Assembly (NCBI RefSeq): GCF_017592555.1
Contig: NZ_JAGFNS010000011.1
Location: forward strand, 168,859-232,858
DNA: 64,000 bases
Direction of reading: 5' to 3'
From: Actinoplanes flavus
GTDB lineage: Bacteria > Actinomycetota > Actinomycetes > Mycobacteriales > Micromonosporaceae
Every line of letters begins with the position of its first letter. The stretch's first letter is position 1. The notes beneath the pieces are model-generated. The model searched no databases. It saw nothing but the letters and a program-made list of their open reading frames with translations, and was not told where the DNA came from. This document shows positions 44,298-52,239 of the stretch, in pieces. The position numbers and the translations under genes are program-made.

Positions 44298-45085
44298 GCC
44301 GCTTCTCCTTCAACCAGATCACCGCGAAGCACTGGGCGCTGACCGACCTGGTCAAAGGCTGTGTGGACGCGGGCGTCGACAAGGTCGCGCTGTGGCGGGA
44401 GCCGGTCGCGGAGTACGGCCTCGAACGCTCCGCCGCCCTGGTCCGCGACGCCGGCCTGACCGTCACGACGCTCTGCCGCAGCGGCTTCTTCCAGCTCGAC
44501 GGCTGGTACGACGAGAACCGCCGGGCCATCGACGAGGCCGTCGAGCTGGCCACCCCGGTTCTCGTCCTGGTCTCCGGCGGCCTGCCCGAGGGCTCGAAGG
44601 ACATCGCCGGCGCCCGCGCGCACGTCGCCGACGCGATCGCCCAGCTGGTGCCGTACGCGGCCGCCGCCGGAGTCACCCTGGCGATCGAGCCGCTCCACCC
44701 GATGTACGCGGCCGACCGCTGTGTCATCAACACCTGGGACCAAGCCATGTCGATCGCCGAACAGCACCCGGTCGGCCAGGTCGGCGTCACCGTCGACACG
44801 TACCACCTGTGGTGGGACGACACCGTGCTGCCGAAGATCGAGGCGGCCGGCGACCGGATCGCCATCTACCAGCTGGCCGACTGGATCACCCCGCTCCCCG
44901 CGGGCGTCCTGACCGGCCGTGGCCTGCCCGGTGCCGGCTGCGTCGACATGCGCGCCTTCCACGACGCGGTGGCCAAGGCGGGCTACACCGGCCCGATCGA
45001 GGTCGAGGTCATGAACGAGGAGCTGTGGCAGCGTCCCGGCCCGGACATCCTGGCCGCTACCATCGCCGGCTACCAGGGCATCTGA
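44294..45085 (+). CDS. Sugar phosphate isomerase/epimerase-like TIM barrel
   Basis: A 263-aa AP_endonuc_2/xylose-isomerase-like barrel; ATG 44294 overlaps the DUF993 stop (ATGA). Metal-binding and catalytic residues are visible: Glu in LAIEPLHP, Asp and His in VGVTVDTYHLWWD, and the C-terminal Glu in PIEVEVMNEE. Such enzymes interconvert keto-sugars or 3-keto-glycosides. It completes a coupled operon with the Gfo/Idh/MocA oxidoreductase and DUF993 protein, a set whose joint pathway I cannot name. Ends before the hairpin 45105-45136. Confidence 0.85.
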   Translation: MSRFSFNQITAKHWALTDLVKGCVDAGVDKVALWREPVAEYGLERSAALVRDAGLTVTTLCRSGFFQLDGWYDENRRAIDEAVELATPVLVLVSGGLPEGSKDIAGARAHVADAIAQLVPYAAAAGVTLAIEPLHPMYAADRCVINTWDQAMSIAEQHPVGQVGVTVDTYHLWWDDTVLPKIEAAGDRIAIYQLADWITPLPAGVLTGRGLPGAGCVDMRAFHDAVAKAGYTGPIEVEVMNEELWQRPGPDILAATIAGYQGI

Positions 45086-45104
45086 CCCCTCGACCGCCAG
45101 ATCA

Positions 45105-45136
45105 CCGGTCCGCGGCCAACGACGCCCGCGGACCGG
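45105..45136 (+). terminator. Terminator of sugar operon
   Basis: Perfect 11-bp stem CCGGTCCGCGG/CCGCGGACCGG with a 10-base loop, 20 bases after the isomerase stop. Confidence 0.75.
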
Positions 45137-45293
45137 CCACACCTCACTTCGGCGGCAGCGAACTCGCGAACGCCACGCCGGCCCGCAGCCGGCGCCACCC
45201 CACATCCGACCCCGCGCCCCCGCTGGGGGCACTGCCGCCGCCGATTCGGTGGGGTGAGATTCTCATTCGAGATCGGTCAGGGGAGGGCGATAC

Positions 45294-46220
45294 GTGGCGG
45301 GGATCGACACCCCGGCCGGTTATACCCGGTTGCAGCGGATGAGTACCGGCGCCGAGGCTGATCTCTACCAGGCCTGGGACGAACGGGCCGGCCGCCGGGT
45401 GGCGTTGCAGCTCTTCCACCGTTTCGTCCGGGGCCGCGCCGAGGAGTCCGCGTTCGCCGCGCATGTCGCCGCCTCGGTCGGCCTGGGTGCCACCGCCGCG
45501 ATCGTCCCGGTCCGCTCCGGCGGGATCACCGCGACCGGACGGCCCTGGCTGGCGCTCGACCTCATCGACGGCCGCACCCTGGACGACGTGCTGCGCGACC
45601 GGCCCCCGTCACCGGCCGAGGCCCTGCACCACGCGATCGTGCTGGCCGACGCGCTGGCCCGTACGCACGCGATGCGCCCGCAGATGGTGCACGGCCGGAT
45701 CCGCCCGGAGTGCGTCCTGATCGGAGCGTCCGGCGAACCGATGCTCACCGGCTTCGCGGCGCCGCTCGGGCGCACCATGCCGGCGCCCCGCGACGACGTG
45801 ACGGCGCTCGGCGCGCTGCTCTTCCGGGTGCTGACCGGTGCCGACTGGCCCGGTGACATCGACCGCGCCGACCGGATCGTCTCGGCCTGGCCCGGTCTGT
45901 CGCGGCTCTTCGACGAGGTGCTCACGCCGGTTCCGGCGGTCGACAGCATGGCGGGCTTCGCGGCCCGGTTGCGCCAGGTCTGGCACGCGTCCGGCGCGAT
46001 GATCCCGCTGCCCGCGGCGCCCGGCCCGGAGATCATCCCGGCGTCACCGGTGGTCCTTCCGGCAGACCCTCCGGCGTACGTCTGGAAGCGCCGAATCGCA
46101 GCGATAACCCTGGTGGCGGCCCTGCCCGTGGCGATCGGCGCGGTACTGCTCTACGGGAAGCTGACCGATTCGTGGTGGCTCACCCTGCCACCGACCGGGA
46201 TCACCGGGATCGTCGAGTGA
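45294..46220 (+). CDS. Membrane-anchored pseudokinase (Ser/Thr kinase fold)
   Basis: A 308-aa protein; GTG 45294 with GGGAGGGCG upstream. Residues about 8-235 follow the protein kinase fold, but the catalytic residues are changed: VALQLF where VAxK is expected, HGRIRPECV in place of HRDxKPxN, and LTGFAAP in place of DFG. A membrane segment (about 270-290, IAAITLVAALPVAIGAVLLY) and a short external tail follow. It resembles kinase-like proteins such as MviN/FhaA-type partners only in fold. It probably signals by binding rather than phosphorylation. Confidence 0.75.
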   Translation: MAGIDTPAGYTRLQRMSTGAEADLYQAWDERAGRRVALQLFHRFVRGRAEESAFAAHVAASVGLGATAAIVPVRSGGITATGRPWLALDLIDGRTLDDVLRDRPPSPAEALHHAIVLADALARTHAMRPQMVHGRIRPECVLIGASGEPMLTGFAAPLGRTMPAPRDDVTALGALLFRVLTGADWPGDIDRADRIVSAWPGLSRLFDEVLTPVPAVDSMAGFAARLRQVWHASGAMIPLPAAPGPEIIPASPVVLPADPPAYVWKRRIAAITLVAALPVAIGAVLLYGKLTDSWWLTLPPTGITGIVE

Positions 46221-46235
46221 CCCGGGAGCGCCGCG

Positions 46236-46577
46236 TCAGCTGGTCGAGCCCTGGGCGCGGAGCTCCACCAGGAGGCCGTCGCGGTCGGTGAGGACCGCGC
46301 CCAGGATGCGCCGGCCGGCGGCGAGCAGGTCGGCGACGTCCGGGGTGCTGAGCATGTACATGACCAGGGCCCCGTCGCGGAACGACGTCACGATGCCGGC
46401 CCGGCGCAGGACCGCGAGCTGCTGGGAGAGGTTCGACGCCTCCACGTCGATTTCGGCCAGCAGGTCGCGGACCGGCTTCGGGCCGTCCTGGAGAAGTTCC
46501 AGCACCCGGATCCGGACCGGGTGGCCGAGAGTGCGGAACATCTCGGCCTTCGCCTGGTACAGCGGCACCGACACCAT
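46236..46577 (-). CDS. ArsR-family winged-helix repressor
   Basis: A 113-aa protein, ATG 46577. The fold is typical: KAEMFRTLGHPVRIRVLELL, then the recognition helix EASNLSQQLAVLRRAGIV and the beta-wing FRDGALVMYMLS. The metal-binding ELCVCDL box is absent (PVRDLLAEIDV), so it does not sense metals through the usual alpha-3 site. Its target is not evident; a divergent roadblock-like gene lies 284 bases away. Convergent with the pseudokinase, 15 bases apart. Confidence 0.85.
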   Translation of the reverse strand: MVSVPLYQAKAEMFRTLGHPVRIRVLELLQDGPKPVRDLLAEIDVEASNLSQQLAVLRRAGIVTSFRDGALVMYMLSTPDVADLLAAGRRILGAVLTDRDGLLVELRAQGSTS

Positions 46578-46861
46578 GCGTCCCCTCCGCCTAGACCCCG
46601 GCTCTACCGACGCCCAACTGCGAAGAATCGGGTGCGGTTACGGCGTACCCCCAAGGGTTTTCGATCCGTGAGCGTGACCACGACGGACCGCAACGTGAAG
46701 TCATGAGCAGTTTCTGACTTGAAGAAAACCGCAACTCGGCCGCCGTGCACCTGAAAGATCCCATGACCGGATGCGGCCGAGGCGCACATCGTGTGCGACC
46801 GGTCACCGCCGGTGTCCATCACGCTCAGGCCCAGACCCGAGGAAGTGGGAGGACACCCGAG

Positions 46862-47233
46862 ATGCCGGACATGGACGTAGCCCTCAAGGACGCGATGCAG
46901 ATCGACGGCGCCATCGGCGTCGCCCTGGTCGACCGATCCAGCGGTATGGCGCTGGGCATCGCCGGCGGGGGCAGGGACTTCGATCTCCAGGTGGCGTCGG
47001 CCGCGAACACCGAGGTGGTACGGGCGAAGCTGCGCACCATGGAGATGTTGAGCCTGCACGAGAAGATCGAGGACATCCTGATCACACTGGACTCCCAATA
47101 CCACCTGATCCGTCCGTTGACCGGCCGTTCCGGGCAGGGCCTGTTCCTCTACCTGGCGCTGAACAAGGAACGCGCCAATCTGGCCCTGGCCCGGCACCAA
47201 CTGCGGCGGATCGAGGAGGCTCTGGACATCTGA
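46862..47233 (+). CDS. Roadblock/LC7-like small protein
   Basis: A 123-aa protein, ATG 46862 behind GGAGGAC. The pattern VALKDAMQIDGAIGVALVDRSSGMALG, followed by VVRAKLRTMEML, EDILITLDSQYHLIRPL and GQGLFLYLALN, is that of roadblock/LC7 domains, which dimerise and regulate small GTPases (the MglB type in bacteria). No GTPase gene is adjacent. The last helix is charged. In actinobacteria such proteins also occur in multi-gene conservons (cvn), not present here. Confidence 0.75.
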   Translation: MPDMDVALKDAMQIDGAIGVALVDRSSGMALGIAGGGRDFDLQVASAANTEVVRAKLRTMEMLSLHEKIEDILITLDSQYHLIRPLTGRSGQGLFLYLALNKERANLALARHQLRRIEEALDI

Positions 47234-47294
47234 GCGTTTCCCGGTCCGTTTCACGCGGTCGACCGGGGACACTCGAGGCGGGAGGTGGTCGATC

Positions 47295-48014
47295 GTGCTC
47301 GCCCCGCCGATGGCCGAGGTCCGCACCGCCATGATGATCCAGTGGTGGCGCCGGATGACGTTTCTGCACTGGCGTTACCCGGCCGAGGTGGTGAGCCCGC
47401 TGCTCCCGGCCGGGCTCACGCCGGACGCCGAGGACGGCCTGGTCTGGGTGGGCATGCTCCCGTTCCTGATGGACGAGATCCGCCCACCCTGGCTGCCCGC
47501 CCTGCCCTGGCTCTCCACCTTCCCGGAGACCAACCTGCGCACGTACGTACGCGGTCCGGACGGCGGCGCCGGGATCTATTTCTTCTCGCTCGACGCCGCC
47601 CGGCTACCGGCCGTGGTGACCGCCCGTGCCGGCCTCAACCTGCCCTACCGGTGGTCCCGGATGTCGCTGCGCACCGACGGTGACGTGACCGAGTATCGCG
47701 GCAGTCGTCACTACGAGCCGCGCGGTGCCGGGTACCGGATCCGGGTCCGTGCCGGCGAGCGGTTCCCGGACGCCGAACTGGGCCGGACCGACCATTTCCT
47801 GACCACCCAATACCGTCTCTACACCGTGGTCGCCGGCCGCCTGACCAGCGTCGACGTGTGGCATCCGCGGTGGGTGCTGCACCGGGCACGGGTGCTCGAC
47901 CTGGAACAGGATCTGACCACGGCGGCCGGTCTGCCGATGCCGCACGGCGCCCCGCTGGTGCATTCGTCACCCGGTGTGTGCACCCGGATCGGGCTACCCA
48001 GAGTGATCCGCTGA
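47295..48014 (+). CDS. DUF2071 (YqjF-like) protein
   Basis: A 239-aa protein, GTG 47295 with GGGAGGTGG upstream. Characteristic segments are TFLHWRYPAEVVSPLLPAGL, VWVGMLPFLMDEI, ETNLRTYVRG, GIYFFSLDAARLPAVV and FLTTQYRLY. The family has an acetoacetate-decarboxylase-like fold, but most members lack a known activity. It follows the roadblock gene by 61 bases and may be co-transcribed. Ends near the palindrome 48044-48067. Confidence 0.85.
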   Translation: MLAPPMAEVRTAMMIQWWRRMTFLHWRYPAEVVSPLLPAGLTPDAEDGLVWVGMLPFLMDEIRPPWLPALPWLSTFPETNLRTYVRGPDGGAGIYFFSLDAARLPAVVTARAGLNLPYRWSRMSLRTDGDVTEYRGSRHYEPRGAGYRIRVRAGERFPDAELGRTDHFLTTQYRLYTVVAGRLTSVDVWHPRWVLHRARVLDLEQDLTTAAGLPMPHGAPLVHSSPGVCTRIGLPRVIR

Positions 48015-48043
48015 CCGGATTCGCACATCTGTTCGAGTTATCC

Positions 48044-48067
48044 ACAGGCTGTGTGCACAGCCTGTGT
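48044..48067. terminator. Bidirectional terminator palindrome
   Basis: Arms CACAGGCTGTG (48044-48054) and CACAGCCTGTG (48057-48067) form an 11-bp stem around TG, between convergent genes ending at 48014 and 48078. Confidence 0.6.
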
Positions 48068-48077
48068 GTATCGCTCG

Positions 48078-48689
48078 TCAGTAGCGGTCGCCGGTGTCGA
48101 CGTGCCGGTGGACCAGCGCCCAGGCGCCCGGCAGAAGGGCCGCCGCCAGCAGCATCTTCAGCACGTCACCCAGCAGGTACGGGGTGAGGCCCAGGCTCAC
48201 CGCGGTGGTCAGGCCGATGCCCGTGGAGAACGCCAGCCACGGCACCCCGACCAGGTAGATCAGCGCGTTGCCGGCGGCCATCAGCCCGATCGTGTGGAGC
48301 GGGCGGCGGTCCCCGCCGAGGGCCGCGAGCTGGCCGGCCAGGGCAGCCGCCAGGACGAACCCGATCAGGTAGCCGGCGGTGGCCGAGGGCCAGCCGGAGG
48401 CGCCGTCCGCGAACCACGGGACGCCCAGGGCGCCGGCCACCACGTACAGCAGCATGCCGGCGGCGCCGCGGGTCGCGCCGAGCGAGGCGCCCACGAGCAG
48501 GACGGCGAAGGTCTGCCCGGTGATCGGGACCGGGGAACCGGGAACCGGGAGGGAGATCTGCGCGGCCAGGCCAACCGCCGCGGCCGCCCCGACGGTGAGT
48601 GTCACGTCGCGGACCAGGGAGCGGCCCCACACGTCGGCCAGCACTCCGGTGGACCGCCCGGCCGCCGTTCCGTACACGCTGTAAGTCAC
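48078..48689 (-). CDS. bioY: BioY-type biotin transporter S component
   Basis: A 203-aa integral membrane protein, GTG 48689 with AGGAGG upstream. BioY signatures are LPVPGSPVPITGQTFAVLLVGASLG, LGVPWFAD, TAGYLIGFVLAA and LTPYLLGDVLKMLLAA. It is the substrate-binding unit of an ECF biotin importer and may work alone or with ATPase and T subunits; neither is adjacent. The start is set by the strong ribosome site. Confidence 0.92.
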   Translation of the reverse strand: MTYSVYGTAAGRSTGVLADVWGRSLVRDVTLTVGAAAAVGLAAQISLPVPGSPVPITGQTFAVLLVGASLGATRGAAGMLLYVVAGALGVPWFADGASGWPSATAGYLIGFVLAAALAGQLAALGGDRRPLHTIGLMAAGNALIYLVGVPWLAFSTGIGLTTAVSLGLTPYLLGDVLKMLLAAALLPGAWALVHRHVDTGDRY

Positions 48690-48783
48690 CGGGGGGCCTC
48701 CTGTCCGTACATCTAGGAGGCACCTTATGGCCCTCCCGGCCTGAGCGGCAGATCTGCGTGATGAACGTGATCAGCTGGTGATC

Positions 48784-48819
48784 GTTCCGCCGGCGCCGCG
48801 CCCGCGGCGCCGGCGGAAC
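48784..48819 (-). terminator. Terminator of M4 protease gene
   Basis: Perfect 16-bp stem (48784-48799 with 48804-48819), GCCC loop, eight bases past the protease stop. Confidence 0.8.
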
Positions 48820-48826
48820 CGGGCTC

Positions 48827-50785
48827 TCAGAGCGTGAGAGTCCAGGTGTTGATGTACCCGGTGTCCGAGGAGTACACGTCCTGCGCCTTGAGACGCCAGG
48901 TGCCGTTCGCCGCCTCGCCCGACAGGTTCGCGGTGTAGGTGGCGCTGATGTTGTCGGTGCTGTCGGAGCTGGACGTCGCCTTCAGGGCGTAGGTGGAGCC
49001 GTCCGGCGCGACCAGGTCGAGCTTCACGTCACCCCGGTACGTGTGGACGACGTTCACCGCGATCGTCGAGGTGGACGACGCGTTGCGGGCGCAGCCGCTG
49101 ATCGTGATGTTGCTGTAGACCGCCGAGCCGGCGTCCGGGATCGAGACATCGGTGGCGTTGGTCCCGGTGCAGCTCGCCGGCGAGGTGGTGGGCGACGCGG
49201 TCGGTGACGTGGTGGGCGTGCCGGTGGTGCAGGTCGGGTCGGCGCTCTGCGCCGGAACGCTGACCGCGTCCCACGCGGCCTTGGTCTTGTTGAACAGGCC
49301 ACAGGTGCTGTCCAGGGCCTTGGCCGAGGTCAGCGTCCAGGTGCGGTACTTCAGGTAGGACGAGCTGGAGGTCTTCATCAGCATCGCGTTGTAGAAGATC
49401 TTGGTGGCGGTCTGGATGCCGACACCGGTCAGGGCGCCGGTGCCGCTGCACCGGGTGCTGGCCGGCTGCCCGTTGGTCGGGTTGGTGCCCTCGGCGAGCA
49501 GGTAGAACCAGTGGTTGCCGGGACCGGCCGCGGCGTGCACCTCCTGGCTCGGGGTGCTGCTGGAGTAGCAGTTGTCGTCACCGGCGAGCGACGGGTTGTA
49601 CATGTACCGGATCGGGCCGCTGCCGACCAGGTTGACCTCCTCGCCGACCTGGTAGTCGGCCGGGTCGTTCGGGTTGGCCGCGAAGGCCTCGGTGGCCGCG
49701 CCGAAGACGTCGCCGACGAACTCCTGGGTGCCGTTGCCGGAGATGCCGCCCGGTGTGTTGTCGTCGATGCCGTGGCCGATCTCGTGACCCACCACGTCGA
49801 GCGACGCGATCCACTGGCCGGCGCTGTTCTTGCCGATCTGGACCTGGCTGCCGTCGTAGTAGGCGTTCGTGTCGTTCAGGCCGACGCGGATCGGCCAGGC
49901 GCCGCCGCTGCTGGTGAAGCCGGTACGGCCCAGCCAGCTGGAGAGCATCGCCTTCTGCTTCTGCGCCGCGTAGAACGCGTCCACGCAGCCGGTCTCCTTG
50001 TTGCTGCCGGTGCCGTTGCCCCACACGTTGTCGGCGCCGCTGAACACCGTGTTGGTCGACGAGTCCTGGCAGGTCAGCGTGGTCAGCGAGGGGTCACGCA
50101 GGCTGTACGTCGAGCCGGACAGCGTGGTGTCCAGGGTGACCGAGCCGGTGATCCAGCCGGTGCCGGTGCCGCTCACCCCGGTGACGTGCTCGTGGGTGCG
50201 CAGGACCGCGCCGGAGTTCGCGTCGACGTCCACGGTGAGCCGGCTGACACCCAGCTTGCCGTGGTCGTCGACCCGGGTGCCGTTGATGGTGGACTCCCAG
50301 GCCAGCGCCGGTGCGTCGGTGGTGTTGACCACGACCAGGCGGGTGCGCTCGACGTTCGCCACCGTCTTGAGCTCGCCCTTCGCGACGGTCACCGACTCGG
50401 CCGCGGAGAGCTTCGGGGTGACCGAGAGCTCGCCGATCGGCCGGGTCTGTGCGACCGACGTGTACTTCGTCTGCCCGGCCGTGTCGGTGACCACGACGAA
50501 GTCACCGCCGATGACCGGCAGCCCCTTGTAGGTGCGGTCGAAGGGTACGTACTGCAGATTGTCCGTGGTGATCACCTGGTGCTGCACGAACGCCTCACCG
50601 TCACTGGCCTGCAGGATCGATGGGCGATCGGCGACGAGGGCCGACGCGGTGCCCGCCGCCCGGGCCGCGACGGCGGCCGGATCGGTGGGCGGCAGGGCGG
50701 TCGCCGGTCCGGCGACCGCCACCATCGCGGACGCCGCCGCGGTGGCGGCGGTCAGCGCGATGACGACGGGGGTACGGGATTTCAC
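48827..50785 (-). CDS. Secreted M4 (thermolysin-like) metalloprotease with P-domain
   Basis: A 652-aa pre-pro-enzyme. GTG 50785 follows GGGAGAGGAG; longer starts precede the signal peptide. Order: signal peptide (to about 35), FTP/PepSY-type propeptide (about 45-210), M4 catalytic domain with the zinc motif VVGHEIGHG and downstream third ligand in QEFVGDVFGAATEAF, a Thr/Ser-Pro linker, and a C-terminal proprotein-convertase P-domain (GDVKLDLVAPDGSTYAL, NGTWRLKAQDVYSSDTGYI). A secreted broad-specificity protease, autoactivated by propeptide removal. It fits the saprophytic set of enzymes here. Confidence 0.93.
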   Translation of the reverse strand: MKSRTPVVIALTAATAAASAMVAVAGPATALPPTDPAAVAARAAGTASALVADRPSILQASDGEAFVQHQVITTDNLQYVPFDRTYKGLPVIGGDFVVVTDTAGQTKYTSVAQTRPIGELSVTPKLSAAESVTVAKGELKTVANVERTRLVVVNTTDAPALAWESTINGTRVDDHGKLGVSRLTVDVDANSGAVLRTHEHVTGVSGTGTGWITGSVTLDTTLSGSTYSLRDPSLTTLTCQDSSTNTVFSGADNVWGNGTGSNKETGCVDAFYAAQKQKAMLSSWLGRTGFTSSGGAWPIRVGLNDTNAYYDGSQVQIGKNSAGQWIASLDVVGHEIGHGIDDNTPGGISGNGTQEFVGDVFGAATEAFAANPNDPADYQVGEEVNLVGSGPIRYMYNPSLAGDDNCYSSSTPSQEVHAAAGPGNHWFYLLAEGTNPTNGQPASTRCSGTGALTGVGIQTATKIFYNAMLMKTSSSSYLKYRTWTLTSAKALDSTCGLFNKTKAAWDAVSVPAQSADPTCTTGTPTTSPTASPTTSPASCTGTNATDVSIPDAGSAVYSNITISGCARNASSTSTIAVNVVHTYRGDVKLDLVAPDGSTYALKATSSSDSTDNISATYTANLSGEAANGTWRLKAQDVYSSDTGYINTWTLTL

Positions 50786-50922
50786 GCCTTCTCCTCTCCC
50801 GCCCCGGGGATGGCGGGCGGGCCTCGACCGTCCCGGGACGGGACGGCGGGTCACACCGAGGTGACTTGAGGTGAGACGTTAGATATCGACCGGCGTCAGC
50901 GAATCGGGGAAAACCCTTGCGG

Positions 50923-51516
50923 TCAGCCGCCTACTTCGCTGACCTCGACGAACGGCGCGCCGTTGAACCACTGTGCGTGAATGATGAAGCTGTGGTTCGT
51001 CTCGTTGAAGTAGACCGCCAGGTTGACGTCGGAGCCGGTCTTCTCCACCCGGTAACCGTCCGCGGGCGTGGCGGTGACCAGGGAGACGATGCCCTCACTG
51101 GTCATCCTGACGACCGCCGTGCCGCCCTCGGTGGTGAAGGTCCGGACATAGGTCTTCACGCCGTCACTGGTGGTGACGGTCCACCCGTTCTCGGTGGTCG
51201 TCGCCGGCTTCGTCGTGGTGGCCGGCGCGGTCGTGGCGCCGGTGGTCCGGCTCGGCGAGGGCCGGGTCCGGCCGGGCTTCGCCGACGTGGTGGGCCGGGT
51301 GGTCCGGGCCGGTGCGGTCGTCTCCGCCACCGGCGGCGGCGCGTCGCTGGTCTCGGAGACCGCGGCGGGCGCCGGTAACTGATCGATGTCCGGCAGCGCG
51401 CCGTTGTCGGCGCGGGCCGCGGTCAGCACCGGGGACAGCGCCACCGATCCGAGCACGATGCTGGTCGCGGTGGCCAGGCACCAACCCGCTATCGGCACCC
51501 ACCTGGAAGATCGCAC
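50923..51516 (-). CDS. Exported Thr/Pro-linker protein of unknown function
   Basis: A 197-aa protein, GTG 51516. A hydrophobic N-terminal segment (about 8-30) acts as signal or anchor. Residues about 45-110 are a Thr/Pro/Ala-rich linker, and the final 85 residues form a compact beta-like domain (GWTVTTSDGVKTYVRTFTTEGGTAVVRM, VNLAVYFNETNHSFIIHAQW). No known family. It is divergent from the response-regulator gene with only 24 bases between starts, so both may be driven by overlapping promoters. Confidence 0.65.
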   Translation of the reverse strand: MRSSRWVPIAGWCLATATSIVLGSVALSPVLTAARADNGALPDIDQLPAPAAVSETSDAPPPVAETTAPARTTRPTTSAKPGRTRPSPSRTTGATTAPATTTKPATTTENGWTVTTSDGVKTYVRTFTTEGGTAVVRMTSEGIVSLVTATPADGYRVEKTGSDVNLAVYFNETNHSFIIHAQWFNGAPFVEVSEVGG

Positions 51517-51540
51517 GCGGCCATCTTCTCACCCGGTCTT

Positions 51541-52239
51541 ATGGTTGTCGCCATGGCGATGATCCTGTTGGTCGAGGACGACCGCATCATCACGGCCGCG
51601 CTGACCCGTGCGCTGACCGAGGCCGGGCACGTGGTGCGCCCGGTCGGTCAGGCTGCGCAGGCGCTGAAGATCGTCACCCAGGAGCGGCCGGACCTGGTGA
51701 TTCTCGACCTTGGACTGCCCGATATCGACGGCACCGACGCGCTGCGGATGATGCGGACCGTGTCCGACGTACCGGTGATCGTCGCCACCGCCCGGCGCTC
51801 CGAGGCGGACATCATCGCGCTCCTCTCGGCCGGCGCCGACGACTACGTGACCAAGCCGTTCTCCGGTGGGCACATCCTGGCCCGCATCTCCGCGGTGCTG
51901 CGCCGGGCCCGGACCACCATCGAGCAGCAGCCCAACACCATCACCGTGGGTGAACTGGTGATCAAGCCGCGGCAGCGCCGGGTGGAACTGCGTGGCGAGC
52001 CGTTGCAGCTGACCCGGCGCGAGTTCGACGTTCTCGCGTACCTTGCCGAGCGGGTCGGCCAGGTGATCAGCCGGCGCGAGCTGATGAACCAGGTGTGGCA
52101 GCAGGCCCGGATCGGCGAGGAGCAGACCATCGACGTCCACATCTCGTGGCTGCGCCGCAAACTCGGCGAGACCGCCGCGAAACCGCGCTTCCTGCACACC
52201 GTCCGAGGGGTGGGCGTCATGATGGTCGATCCGCAATGA
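51541..52239 (+). CDS. OmpR-family response regulator
   Basis: A 232-aa regulator: receiver domain with acidic pocket VEDD, phosphoacceptor Asp in LVILDLGLP (about 57) and Lys in DDYVTKPF (about 107), then a winged-helix DNA-binding domain (LTRREFDVLAYLAER, DVHISWLRRKLGE, VRGVGVMM). Three in-frame ATGs lie at 51541, 51553 and 51559, none with a ribosome site, so leaderless translation is likely. Its stop overlaps the kinase start (ATGA). The LPMO promoter just beyond the kinase gene is a likely target. Confidence 0.9.
   Translation: MVVAMAMILLVEDDRIITAALTRALTEAGHVVRPVGQAAQALKIVTQERPDLVILDLGLPDIDGTDALRMMRTVSDVPVIVATARRSEADIIALLSAGADDYVTKPFSGGHILARISAVLRRARTTIEQQPNTITVGELVIKPRQRRVELRGEPLQLTRREFDVLAYLAERVGQVISRRELMNQVWQQARIGEEQTIDVHISWLRRKLGETAAKPRFLHTVRGVGVMMVDPQ

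Noticed and set aside
48039..48047. DnaA box TTATCCACA
   Set aside because: It is a single box inside a terminator palindrome; an origin needs a cluster and neighbouring dnaA/dnaN genes.
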